From Pilatotrama ljubarskyi (Eukaryota > Basidiomycota > Agaricomycetes > Polyporales > Polyporaceae): a DNA stretch of 64,000 nt. The translations under genes were made by a program, and so were the position numbers. Positions 18,062-30,390 of the stretch are shown here, piece by piece. The stretch covers positions 396,780 to 460,779 of the forward strand of contig MU277680.1 in assembly GCA_022385805.1 (NCBI GenBank). Reading direction: 5' to 3'. A model generated the notes under the pieces. The model worked only from the letters and a program-made list of their open reading frames with translations. It did no database searches and was not told where the DNA came from. Within the stretch, counting starts at the first letter, position 1; the number at the start of each line of letters is the position of its first letter.

Positions 18062-19768
18062 CGCGATGGCTGTGGTGTACAAGCTGGATGCTGGAGTAGA
18101 TGCCCCGCTTGACTCGACTGCTCAAAATCCTCAGCCACCTCGCCCACGTGGGCAAGCGATCGCGATGTATATCCGACGCGTCGCGTCGGGCAAGCCCGGG
18201 CCACGCTTCTTCACCCTCTTACATTTGGCTGCGGAGGATACTGAAATGGCATGCATGCATCCATCAGCACAAGGTCCAACGATGTCGTCGCGCGAGGAGA
18301 CGGACTGACTGGAAATCGGCGGACGCTGTGAACACTTACACCGCCCGGCTGCGATTCACTCAGCATGCACCCCAACAGTGCAGACTTTGGCGAAAGCACT
18401 GCGTAAGGGCCGCCCTACATGTTCGGTGGCATGGATTTGCTCGAGTGCGCCAGGCTTATTACTACCGCTTTGCGTATCGTAGGCGCGTCTCCAGGTTTGT
18501 TTAGACTCTAAAGACTGTTCGAGCATCCGACAGAACGTTGACGGACATCCATACCGTGTCTAGGTACGGCGTTGTCATCAGGGCGGTGTGAATGCCATAC
18601 ATAACGTGTACAGCGCTCTCACAAGCACTCCGCAAGAGCGAGGCCCGATTTGGAGGGATACAAATCCACGGCCACACAGTCAATATGGCTAACCTTCACA
18701 TGCTCACTCCCTCCGTACTATCCCCCCACTCTATTTGCCGTTGCACATCGATTTAAATCTTGCAAGCACGCATGTGCTATTCTCGGCGATTTTGCAGTCT
18801 CATGCCCTCTCAAAGATGTGGCCGCAGCACTCCGGACTCACGACAAAGTTGCTCCATCGCCGTCGCAAATGCCAGTTGTGAAGTGAGTAGGACTGCTGCC
18901 CAGACTCCAGAGCTGTGCATTAAATGTACTGAATCACGCTCGCAGTCCCCAGTCTACCGCATGTCTGTCTCCCCGATGTATCCACATTGTTTCGACGAAG
19001 CATGCATACATGCGTGTTGCGGCGCCACGCTGCGTGCATGGCGGATAGCGTGCAACCGCCGTACCATCTTACGGTGCAATTCCGGGCTATGCCAGGTACA
19101 CACCTCCCCCTGGTACTGAGCCCTGGTACTAGCTACGGATCCCTTGTCGAGGCATCCTTCTCTCAAGTCACCTTCACGCTTGAGTGGTGCCACACAATAA
19201 TACCAGGCCTGAACAAAACGATCTATTGTTTCCTCGGTCGCATAGGAACGGCTTGGTTCGCACTCTCCAGCGGAGCGTGCCACACACGACTTTCCCATCT
19301 CATACAGAACATATGTCCGCATCCGATGCCACTAAGTACTGCCACCCGGCCCGGCAGAGACGCAGAGACTCGGGAGCAGTGGGGCACGGGCGCCTAACGC
19401 AGGGCTCGGTTGAAGTGGTCGTTACGGTTCACCTTCACCCGGACGTTCTCGTTCAACCACCACCCCCCCCTCCTTCCGTCCCAGACATTCTCGTTTGTCT
19501 TCTAGTCTGCTTTGTTTCTGCCATCTAGGTTGGATCGTGTGCTGAGACAAGACAGCTCGCCACCTCAAGGTCTCACCGTGCCAGGGACGGTCATCCTCCG
19601 CGTCACCCCTGGATCCCTGTCGTTCATCCTGAACATCATATCGTACATTTGCGACAGAAATCTCGCAGTCTTGCCGATCTCTCTTCTAACGGCTACGGTT
19701 ACCCTTTCTGGATTTAATCAGCCTGAAGACAATCCTCCATCTCTGCCACCTTCCATCATCATCAACCT
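18062..19768. other. 1.7 kb intergenic region
   Basis: No frame has family-like sequence or spliceable continuity on either strand. It must hold the promoters of two divergent genes. A C/T-rich stretch with eight C in a row lies near 19461-19480, upstream of the F-box gene. Confidence 0.5.
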
Positions 19769-22222
19769 ATGGCTGCCCAATCCCAGGTCCCCTTTCCTTC
19801 ATATGATGAGCATGCTTTCGAGGAGGACACCTCCAGGCACTTCCACGAGGCGCACGCGACCCCGCGCTTCAACTATCTGCTGACGTCCGTCCTCGGCTCT
19901 CCATTCCTCACCACCGGCGAGCTCCCCGAGGTCGCAGACACCGCCTATGCGCCCAGCATACCAATGGACTCGATAGACCTCGACGGTGACGCCGACAATG
20001 GAGCGGACATGGAGGCCATCGATGGCGCGTTCGCCTCCGTGCCACGGTCTTTCACCGTCACCCGCCCGCCCTCACCGACTCCTAGCTTCCGCACCGACAC
20101 GTTCTCCATCGTAAACTGGAATCCGGAGCTATATAACCTCGTGCTCCCCAATGCAGACGGAACCCCGCGCTGCTCAATGGGCATGGGCTTCCTACCAGCC
20201 GGCCGGCGCACCGTCTCGGGCTACCCCAGTGCCTACTGGGCACGATTCAACCCTCCCGCTCCGTCGCCTCTCAAGCCCTCGCGTAGTCTGACGATTGGTA
20301 TGGGCATCCTTCCTCGGATTTGGGATGCTCTGCGCGAGGGCTCGCCATCCAAGAAGGGGCGTCGACGGCCTGGCATGCCTGCATGGGGCGATGCGGGGTC
20401 GGATCTCGAATATCATTCGGACGGGTCTATCGATTACGCAAACCTGCAGCCACTCGGCGGCGAAGAGGGCGAACTCATCGACGACGAAGCGTGCTTTATT
20501 GACGTCAGGGCAGTCACTGGCATGGGTGCGTATGCTGCTCTCTCTACGCGGCTTTACGGCGGGATGTCTCACTTTCGGATTGCAGACATTCTGTCACAAT
20601 TGCCACTCGAGCTGGCGCTGGAGCTGCTAGGTTACCTTGACCTTCAGTCGATTTTGGCTTGTCTGCGCGTCTCCAGGTGCGTGCGGCTCTCGCCACACCG
20701 ACCTTGTTCTCACCTCTCGGCAGAACCTGGAACCAGCTCGCCCGCGACAACTCCATATGGCGCGGTCTCTTCTCACAGAAAGAGAAGGACGGGTGGCGTG
20801 TCGACCTCCGCCGGGCAAGCCGACCTGACGTGCCCTTATCGACCTCCAGAGCTGTCATGCCCGCACCATTGCAGATCAAGTGGTATGACCTATATCGGAC
20901 GCGCACGGAGCTCGATCGCCGGTGGTGTAACTATCCTGCAGCAGGTCTGAGTGCGGACCTTAGCGACGACGCGATGGCGGAAGAGAAGGAGGTAACCAAG
21001 GCATGGGAGCCGAGGGTCATGCGCATAAGTGGGCATGGTGACAGGTGCGCTCGCGCGCCCGTACCCTGTTATTGTGGTGTGCTGATTAGAGACACCTGCA
21101 GCGTCTACTGCCTCGAATTCGACTCTTCGAAGATCATCACCGGCTCGCGCGACCGCACAATAAAGGTGTGGAGTCTCAAGACCGGCCGCTGCCTCGCGAC
21201 GTTCACTGGCCACCGCGGGAGCGTCCTCTGTCTGAAGTTTGATCAAGACTGGGATATTGCCGACGATACGAGTGAAGAGTACGATGCCCAACCCCGCGAT
21301 GCGATGGCTCCTCGCAAGGGCTTCCTCGTCAGTGGGTCGAGCGACTGTACAATCTGCATTTGGGACATGTTCGCTCGCCCGAGGGTGGGTGGGGAGCCGG
21401 AGATCACTGCCGAGGCAAAGGCGGTTCTGCGCGGCCACAGCGGGGGAGTGCTTGATCTCCGCAACGATGCCAACTGGATAGTTAGCTGGTAGGCTCCTCT
21501 TCTCAACTTAGATAGTTTCGCATGACTGCTCACGCAACGACCGCCGTCTAGCTCGAAAGACGCGCAGATCCGCGTGTGGAACCGCAAGACTCTGGAGCTG
21601 CATTGCGTATTGCGCGGCCATGAAGGACCCGTGAACGCCGTCGGGCTGCAGGACAACCGTGTCGTCAGCGCGAGCGGCGACGGCAAGATGATCCTTTGGG
21701 ACGTTGCCACCGGTGAGCGGTTGCGGACATTTGAGGGCCATGAGCGCGGTCTGGCGTGCATTGAATTCAAGGTCTGTCGTCATAGAATCTCCGTTCCGCT
21801 CGGGTATCTTCTTACCGTGATCCACTTAGGAGGACATAATCGTATCCGGCTCAAACGACTGTAAAATCAAAGTCTGGGACGCGAACACCGGCGCATGCTT
21901 GCGGACTCTCATCGGGCACGACTATCTTGTCCGCGCGCTCACGTTCGACCCGCGCAGCGGGCGGCTGGTGAGCGGCAGTTACGACAAGACGGTCAAGGTG
22001 TGGGACTTGTACTCGGGGAAGCTCGTGCGCGAGTTCCGCGGGTGTCACGTGAGCCACATATTCGACGTCAAGTTTGATCATTGTCGCATCGCCAGGTCCG
22101 TCTACCTTGTTCCCTTCTACTACCAATCGCTGTACTAACGACATATGTGCAGCACGTCGCATGACAGGAAGATAGTCGTGCTCGACTTCTCTGAAGGGCT
22201 CGACACGAGCCTCTTCGTCTGA
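19769..22222 (+). CDS. F-box and WD40-repeat protein (SCF substrate receptor)
   Basis: Six exons (19769-20676, 20724-21044, 21090-21488, 21552-21771, 21830-22095, 22153-22222) encode 727 residues. A 265-residue disordered N-terminus precedes an F-box at about 272-315 (L-P-L-E-L-A-L-E-L-L...L-R-V-S-R-T-W-N). A linker and then seven WD40 units fill the C-terminus; typical unit ends are K-V-W, C-I-W-D, R-V-W-N, L-W-D, K-V-W-D, K-V-W-D and V-L-D-F. This is the Cdc4/Met30/Fbw7 architecture: the F-box binds Skp1 in an SCF ubiquitin ligase and the propeller picks up phosphorylated substrates. Intron 21045-21089 is 45 nt without stops and could be retained. Which substrate it recognises cannot be told; RBX1, another SCF part, is encoded at 56112-56775. 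Confidence 0.9.
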
Positions 22223-23639
22223 GTCTTAAGACCTGCAACTATTTGATACCCACGTCCCGGTCCTATCCTACCCTCGCCCTAATGGACACACACTCCTTTG
22301 ACGACTTTTCATCATCGCACCCCGCAAACTGCGCTGTCCCTGCATGTTCTGTTCTTGATTAACACCGTTCATCTCGCGCTCATTCTCTCCTGTCATCTCC
22401 CATATCTGCACATCATCTGTCTCTCCCTTGTGTATAGCTTACGCATCGACCCCTTCCGCTTCACGATACCCCGGGTTCTACCCGCTCACTCCTCAACATG
22501 GATCTCTCACTGATATTTATGCAGGACATTGTTGTGTGTACGATGTGATCTGTAACTGGCTGTATCTGTACCATTATACATATCAAATCGGTTTCCGTCT
22601 CTCACTCTCAGTGTGTGCTTTCTCGTACTTCGTGCAACGTATGCCCCACGCATCATCGATGTCATCTGCTGTATCATATTAGCGGTACCCAGACGGTCAC
22701 TGCACGAGGTGCAGGTCGCTTACGGGCGCCTAATAGACCGACCCGTTCGTCACCTTCCTCCATCTGCCCGTAGACTAGCAGCGTCGAACATTATGCACAG
22801 GGCCGCATAAAACTCAAGCTTCAGTGTCTATCGATGCCTGGTGAGGCTGCTTGTTGCTTCTCAGCAGTACTGTACCACTGACATCCGTCCAATTCCGTGA
22901 GTTAGTTACAGTACGTAGCTGTGGCCCGGGATACGGCGCCGGATGCTGAACGGATTCCACTTTGTTACGTCTGGTCGAACTCTTTCCATCATCTCAGCTC
23001 TCAGTCTTATATACTGACGCAGGAACCGCCTCGAAGCTGTGGATCTGGCTAGCAAGTAGCGATATTGGCCACTGGCGAGACGGTGGCCGACCACCATACT
23101 GCAAGCGCTATCTGCTGATTCGTCTCCGGACCACGAGGCAATTGTCCCTCGCGCCTTGCATTCCGGCCACATCGGTCAGGCCTCACTTGTTCCCAGCAAT
23201 CTAACTCCAGCTTTGCACTAGCTTTTGCCGCCCCCCGCTTGCACTGACGCTTCCGGGACAATCGCCTGAAGGATGTCTCAAGTGATACCCGCCTGTGCTG
23301 CGGGGCGTTCTCATCTTGTGGCTTGCGGCTTTTGCTGGACAAAGGACTTCTCTGTGGCTTGAGCTTTGACTTGACTGCGCTCTGGCCTGGCTTGCTGATC
23401 CTGGCGCTGGCCACATGTCCTCCGCACGGCGTGCGCTTTGCTCTCGTCCTCCCGATGCCGCTGTGCCCGCCACAGCCCTCTTCGTGTTGCGCTTTGCTCT
23501 CTGGCACCGGAAATGTGGCCCGTGGCTAGCATAAAGCGGTCGCCATGGCTCTCCTGGTCCTCCGAAAGCTCTCACTCTTCACATCGCTCTGCACTGCGCA
23601 CTCTCCAGCTGCTCATTGTCCCATTTCTCGCGATACATA
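22223..23639. other. 1.4 kb intergenic region
   Basis: No gene recognised. CATAAAG about 110 bases before the kinase start could act as a TATA-like element, but that is weak. Confidence 0.45.
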
Positions 23640-25582
23640 ATGCCTTCGGTTTCGTTCCTCTCCAAAGCCAACAAGCGCGACGCCTCAGAACCTGCTCAGA
23701 CTCCTGCGAAGAAGAAACAACCACTCGCGTCTGCCCTCAAGCAATCTAAACCGACCCCGCCAATGCCTTCTCCGTCTCCCGCCCAGCCGAAGTCGCATGT
23801 TCCCCCACTCGGCCCCGCCCGCAGCAAAGTGCCGGGTACCCAACTGGCGAACGCCCAACCAGCTTCGCGCGACCCTCTCTCGTCCATCCAAGTGGAGGTT
23901 GGGAGCGGCTACAGCGATCCGACTCTGGATGCGCGAATCGCGTACGACCCGCGCAACTTGCCGAGCGTGCGGTTCGACCTCTCCTCCCCACCCCCGGAAC
24001 CTTCGCGCCCAGGCAGGACTCCCGAGAATGTGACGAAGACCGCGCGGTCGGATTCGCCACGCCCACGGACTGCCTCGTCCGCTTCCCGAACGCGGCAGGC
24101 GAGCCCGGTTAACGGCGCACCCGCGAGACGCGCAGTCGGGCCATTCAGACTCTTGCGGGAGCTGAACAGCGGAACGTATGGGTCCGTGTATGCCGCGCAC
24201 GATTCGGGCTCGGGGCGGCTGATGTGCATGCGCGTTACCGAGAAGAAGAAGATGCTCGCGAAGGGCGGAGCACTCCTCAGCGGGCTGCTCACCGAGGTCC
24301 TCTGCCACAAGATCATCGCGTCGAGCTCTCCGAAGGACCGCGCGCGCTTCCTTGAGCTGCACGGCATCCTCCAGGACGAGCGGCGCGTCGTATTCGCGAT
24401 GGTGAGTCGAGTTCACAGACACTGCGGCATCCACAATTCGCTCACAGCGCCGATCCAGCCTCTCATGAACTGCGATTTGCTCGCGGTCATCCGCGGGCGA
24501 TGCGACCGGAGCCTGACCCGTCGCTGGATCGCCCAACTAGTACGTACTCGCCTATCCCCGCCGACGGCGGGTTCCCACCTTCATTATGCGAGCCGCCGAG
24601 ACTAACACCACGGCACTCCCGCGTACAGGCTCTCGGAATAGACGCCCTGCACCGCATGGGGATCATCCACAGAGACATCAAGCCGGAAAACGTTCTGCTC
24701 GATGCGCCAGACGGCAACGTCCGGATTGCGGACTTCAATACTGCGTTCGTGAGCCCATGGAACGCGCCGCTAGAAGACGGCGCGGTGTACGCTAAGGAAT
24801 TGACGGGCAGCATGCCTTACATGGCTTGGGAGGTCACAAAGCGGAGATGGTACGGCAAGATGGTGGACTGGTGGGCGCTCGGATGCGTGATGTACGATTT
24901 GGTGACGGGCACGGTGAGTCGAACCCTTGCGCACTTTCTCGAGAGCTCTCGTTGACAGAAGAGATGCGCCAGGTCCTGTTCAAGAACGATATCGAAAGGG
25001 CCGAGTATGTCAAATGGGATCGCAAAGCGGAAGGAAAATCGTTCGTCGCACGGGCGGACAAGGGCAGGATGTCCGGAGAGGAAGAGAGCGTCATCTCTGG
25101 CGTGAGTGTCCCGGGATCAGCGTTTGACACCCTCGCGCTGACGCCATACGCCGTCCCCAGCTGATCAGTGTATATCCCGGTGCCCGGTTCCAGCTGCGCC
25201 ATTTGCGGCACCACGCGTACTTCCTCGACGAACACCGGTGAGTGCGCAGTCTGCTAAGTGCTCGCTTTGCTCTCTCCCCGAAGCTGTGCGCTGAAGTCGC
25301 CGGTGCCCTTCTAGTGTGAACGTCTTCGACAGTCTGCTTCGAGAAGCGCCAGTTGATCTGCTGACCGGTGAGTTCGACGTGCACGCGGCTACTGTACGCC
25401 AGGTGCTCAATCCGGATGCAGTTGGTCGTTCCGCCCGCGCTGGGGATCTCGAAGTCGAAGGGCGGCTGAAGGACACCCCGCCGCTGCACGCGACCCCTCT
25501 GGTGTACACCGGGGACCCCCGGGGCGAGTACGACTTCAACAGCTTTGCGTGGGCGAACCCGCATGGATTGTGGAGACCTTGA
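23640..25582 (+). CDS. Atypical serine/threonine protein kinase
   Basis: Six exons (23640-24401, 24459-24539, 24629-24913, 24964-25101, 25161-25237, 25315-25582) give 536 residues. A 165-residue Pro/Ser-rich head precedes the kinase fold. The glycine loop is N-S-G-T-Y-G-S-V (176-183). The beta-3 lysine position reads M-C-M-R (Arg198). The catalytic loop H-R-D-I-K-P-E-N (295-302) is intact. The metal-binding DFG reads D-F-N (316-318). The activation segment ends in M-P-Y-M-A-W-E-V and is followed by W-W-A-L-G-C-V-M-Y. It ends with an AGC-like hydrophobic tail region rich in aromatic residues. The Lys-to-Arg change would weaken ATP binding, so the protein may be a pseudokinase or use another lysine from the adjacent K-K-K run. 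Intron 24402-24458 (57 nt) stays open. Substrates are unknown. Confidence 0.88.
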
Positions 25583-27133
25583 CGGGGGCGGGACAAGGAT
25601 GGGCGGTAACTCATTTACCCTAGATGTAACACTGATAATTCTTCGTGTATCGCGTAGCAGTCTATTATCCATTGCAGCTCTCTTCGCTCGCCTTTGTGGA
25701 TGCCCATAAGGGCCGCGCGGATGGATGCGTTCGGATTCATGACGCCTGAGAACAAGACCGCTGGCGCTGATGGTGCCTTCTAGTGCGCCGAGGTGAGTAA
25801 ACGCACACCTCTTTTGGGTATTTGCTCCCGTGAGCTGTCAGTCTAATCTTCAGAACGATGGATTGAGTAAGCTGAGCAATCTTTCGTCGGAGCCTCGACA
25901 AGTTCTGGCCATACCTTATCGACTAGTGGACGTCGGGGAGGAGCCTGCAGGAATCAAGAAGCGTCCGCCAGAGAAGCGCGCTCCAGAGTTGAGTAGGAGT
26001 TTGACTTTATAAGAGGTCAGGTCCCTCCGCGGAGGACGGTGTTGCGAGTCACCAGGCACTTTCTCCTCGACGTCCGACTTGAAGCTGATGGTTTTGCCCA
26101 TGCAAGTGGCTTGCTACTTGCAGCAGAGGGGTCAGCGCGGACGTTCTGCCCGCGAGCACGGCCGTTTCATAATCAGACTTCCAGGGCTGATTTGAGATGA
26201 GCATCGGGCTACCTCGCTGGCCAACCACGGGGCCACGGCCCTTCCACAAGAACGCCGGGGGTTGCATCATCGAGACACTTTCTGCGCCCGCGATAATTGG
26301 ACGTGGAGATTCGGACCCTCGTTTTGGGAAGTGATGCGGCGTTGAGTGGGCAGTGCATTCACATGGAGGGACATGGAAGGTCGGTCGGTCCGCCGAGAAC
26401 GCGAAGGATGGGCAGGGCGCTTCGACATAATCGTCGCGCTGGCGCATCAGACGATACGCTAGGATACGCTGGCAATTTGTTTCCGCGCACTCCTCGAGCA
26501 AGTTCGCGGGCCGGCTGTTCTATCTTCCCGTGCTGCACCCGTAGACTCGGTTTTGAACGAACAAGACGCGAGAAGGGCGGGGGCGAGCGGTGGTCGAGGC
26601 GATTTGCAGGACGCTGGGGGAGCGACTTGGACTTGCAAGCTGAGCGCTGAGCGCTGCTGTGCGCCATGATGATGGGGGTGTTAATATTCAGGAACACCTG
26701 TATGGCAACCATGACCCTGGAGAGGGGAGAGTGCTGATGGTACGATTCGGATCTGGAGATGGGGTTAGCGAGATGGAGAGGCGAGGCCAGGGTCGGGTAG
26801 TCTTACGGACGGTAATTAAGTCTGGAAGTGCGCGAATGCTTTACAGGGATAGGTTCCCGCTGGGCAGGCAGAGTCTGAATTCCCTTCACATCCCGCACCG
26901 CTCTCGAATCCAGTGACTGGTCTTGTTCTGGCCAGTCACACACCCATGTCCGGCCTTCGCTGGCGCCCCCCGGTCCCCGAAGTTGAATAAATAATCTGAA
27001 CCTCCTCTCCTCGCCGCCCTCCCGTCCTCCCCGTCTGCGCACCCTCCGATGTCCTCTGCCTAAGTCTGCACACTCTCGTTTCTCCACCTCTTAGCGATCT
27101 AGCCTCGTATACCACTCGTTTGTCATACTTGCG
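25583..27133. other. 1.55 kb intergenic region
   Basis: No spliceable coding signal was recognised. An A/T-rich GAATAAATAATC lies near 26986, about 145 bases before the next start codon, and may serve as a TATA element. A duplicated GAGCGCT occurs near 26642. Confidence 0.45.
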
Positions 27134-30100
27134 ATGGCTCCAGGACTATCCCCCGCCGGACGCTTGCGCTCACGCACCTCGGACATCTCTGACCTGCTGC
27201 GCGGCCGCCACGACCCAAAGACGAGCACAGACTCGCAGCCACCTCCAATGCCCGTCCCGAGCCATCTGATGGATCCCGTCACTCCGCCGAAATCGAAGGG
27301 CAAGTTCTCTTTCCTGGGGCGGAAGAGAAAGCCCAGCTCGGTCTCCCCGTCCTCAGCTCGTATTGCGAACGACGCAGCGCAGAGGGCTCACCAGGGCGAG
27401 GAGGTACCTCCAGTGCCCACTAGTACGGGCAATGCCGACGCGTCTGCAAGTCACTTGCCTCCAGCTGGGTGAGCTTCCCGTTCGTTTTTGCTCAGATAGC
27501 CGACGATAGAGCGGTCTTCCCTGGCGTCCGTATGGGTTCTTCAGACGCTGGGCTGCATGTGCTCTGTCATATAACCCTACTCGTTTGTCCCTCGAACTCT
27601 TCTCCGTCTGGACCCTTGCGGTCAGTTGATTGTTCTTGCCCAAAATGGCGCCTCTACTTGACATTTGGCGCCCGTCCTCCTACGTTCGCGACTTCGCGGC
27701 ATGCTGCGGCCGCGTGCCGTTTGCACCCTGCTGAACTGTTTGCAAATCCTGCGTCCGCGGACTAACGTGGAGGGCTCAAGTCGAGGCGCAGTCTACCGTT
27801 CTCCGCATCGTCGACCTTGTGGCGGCGCCACGACGTTCCTGCGATCTGAGCCTGGATAGCCTCGTGGTGATCGCCTGCCTCCTGAGAGCATGCAATTCCG
27901 CAGTTGCATCGACTGCTTGCGATATACAGCTTCAATCGGTGTCTGATATACCGAGCCATATTGTCTTCGTCGTGTCTTGGAATGGCCCGATGCTAACCTC
28001 TCCCACGTAGCAGGAGTGGAGGCCGTTCGTCGCAAAAGGCGATACCAGCGTCCCTGCCTCCTCTCAGTGTATCCCCTCCATCCCTTGGCCTCCCACAACT
28101 CGAGAGCAATGGATCAAAGAAATCGGCCCCTTCGCCGCCGCCTCCCCATCAGCGGATCCCGTCCGGCATTCCAACCGCTACCCTTCGCAATCTTCGTACC
28201 CAGAAGTCGACCTCGTTCGACCGCAACAGACAGAGCACCGACAGCCAGGGCCGGAAGCGATCTGGCTCCTCTGCTCGGCCCATTATCACGATCTCCCCGC
28301 CTCACAGTGTTGCTGAGGGGACAGCAGCATTCCATGCCCCCCGCTCGGCTCCGCGCCCTCCTGGAAACCTCGCTTCGCGTCGGTCGAGCCAGAGCGGGTT
28401 GCCTACGTCTGCCTCGACCCTGCACGACCGACCGGGTCCTGACTCGCCTACCTCGGAGGCTAGCTCCGCGACTTCCATTCAGTCGTCCATGCAGTTCCCG
28501 ATACCGACCGCCGACGGGCCCGTGACGGCGACCTCGTACAAGGAAGAGAGCCTGCTGCGCAAGGACCACTTTGAGATCGGGAGCCCTGAGACCCAGGCCA
28601 GCCAGCGACGGGGTACGGTATCTGGCATCAACCAGAGCGCGCCGGGATCCGTAGGCAGGAGCTTCATGAGCGATCGCCAGCAGCAGCGGCGGCACGTCAG
28701 CGTGCTACACCTACACAAGCTCAAGCAAGACATCGTCGCGACCACCCTGCCGAGTAGAGTGCGGCGATCGGGTGCCCACTCGGATTCTCCATCGACATCG
28801 GGGCAGTCCGGCAACGAGAGCACGACGTCCTCGCAAGGGACCGTCTCTCCCATTTCGCGCAGTAAGTCCTCGTCGTCCCCGGGCGCGAAGAAGATCCCGC
28901 CGCCGCTGATGCGGACCTGGCACACGCCACCCACGACCGGTCCGCCGACCGAGCCATTACCCTCGCCTCCGGCTAGCGCTACCCTACAACCTCTCATCCT
29001 CTCCACTTCCAGATCTGGCGCGCCTCTGGCGCCGTCTCCGCCTGCTAGTCCTCAGAAAACCTTGCCCCCTTTACCGCCTAAGGACATTCCTGCACGTACG
29101 CAAGGGGCAAAATCACCGGAGTCTCTCGTTTCGGACGCGCCGCCCTCTCCTGCCCGCAGCGAACCTGGTAGCCCTCCAGTGCGAACACCCGTGCGCGAGG
29201 ATGCGGTCAAGAAGGTGCTTGCGGACGAAAACGCCACAGCCGAGGAGCTCCGCGAAGCACTGAAGACGCAGAGTGCCAAGTACGCACGGCTGATGTCCTA
29301 CCTGCTCACCCTCACCGAGCGCCACGGCATGGAGAAGCACGAGTTCCTGCGGCGGATCGAGGGGCTCGAGCAGGACGCGCGCAGGCGTGAGCGCGAGCTG
29401 AAGGGCCTGCGCTGGCTCGTGGCGAACTCTAGCCAGAGCGGCGTCCAGGCGATGAAGCACGCGGGCGGGCCTGCCCGCGCGGACAGCTCGACTCTCCTTG
29501 AGAAGGAGCCCCGTTCGCGACAGAGGTCGTGCAGCGAGAGCGCGGCGAGTGCCATTCCGGGCCTGAGCCCCTTCATGGGCGCGAGGCCGGGTACTTGCGA
29601 GACGGTGGGAAGGCGGTCCATCGAGTCGCCCGCGGGAAGCACGGAGGAAGGGCTGTTCGAGCTCCAAACGACCATCTCGGAGTTCATTGCCCCGCTGGTC
29701 AGCCCTCCTTTGAGCGACGAGGAGCCACTCAGCGCGCCGAGGAACGGCCTGCCTCCAACCGCGCGGCTGAAGCGGTCGAATACGCTTCCGGATGCGCTCA
29801 GCCCCCTGCCAACGGCTTCGTCGAAGCAGGCGAGGCGGACGAGTTCGCCCGTCCTCCCTGTCACGACTCCGACGTCTTCCCCGGAGACGAAAGGCCCTCA
29901 AACGACGATAGGTCGCTCCAGTGCAAGAGCTGGACTTGGGTTTGGAGTCGATATCTCGAGTTCGGCGGCCTCGTCTCCTGACATGGGTGCAAGAGGCGAC
30001 CGTGACCGTGATCCACATGCGCGGTCGGACAGTTCGACGCTCTCGTCCATTCCTTCCCTTTCGACCCTTCATACATCTTCCTCCGGCCTGTCGTCCATTC

Positions 30101-30390
30101 CGGAGACCCCCAGGACGGACACCGAGTTCCCCCCTCCCGCAGACGACGTGCGGCGCGAGAGGAGCAACTCTAAGAAGGCAGAGGACGGCCGGCCACCGTG
30201 GGCCTCCAACCGTCGCCTCTCGACGTCCTCTCTCTCCTCTTCGACCTCATCTGCTACGGGCAGCTACGCAACGAGCTCTCGGGTGAGCGCCTCACCGTCG
30301 ATTGGGCAAGTCCTCGATCGCTCGCGTCAGCCCGAGATGGACGCAATCCTCCGAAAATTACGGGCATTCGGGCACCATGGTTCTCCTTGA
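27134..30390 (+). CDS. Ser/Pro-rich coiled-coil protein, function unknown
   Basis: Exon 1 (27134-27468) and exon 2 (28011-30390) join in frame to 904 codons plus stop. The intron is 542 nt, about ten times the local norm. Its donor GTGAGC and acceptor CACGTAG are good, but a small internal exon could have been missed. The protein is mostly disordered, rich in Ser, Pro and Arg, with many S-P and R-x-x-S sites expected of a phosphorylated scaffold. Residues about 600-680 form a clear coiled coil (A-E-E-L-R-E-A-L-K-T...L-R-R-I-E-G-L-E-Q-D-A-R-R-R-E). The last residues, I-L-R-K-L-R-A-F-G, look conserved-type. No family name is offered. The opposite strand carries a 319-codon open frame that is a shadow of this composition. 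Confidence 0.82.

Noticed and set aside
29113..30072. 319-codon minus-strand open frame.
   Set aside because: It lies wholly opposite the coiled-coil gene exon, is Arg-rich without motifs, and reflects the GC-rich codon pattern of the real strand.
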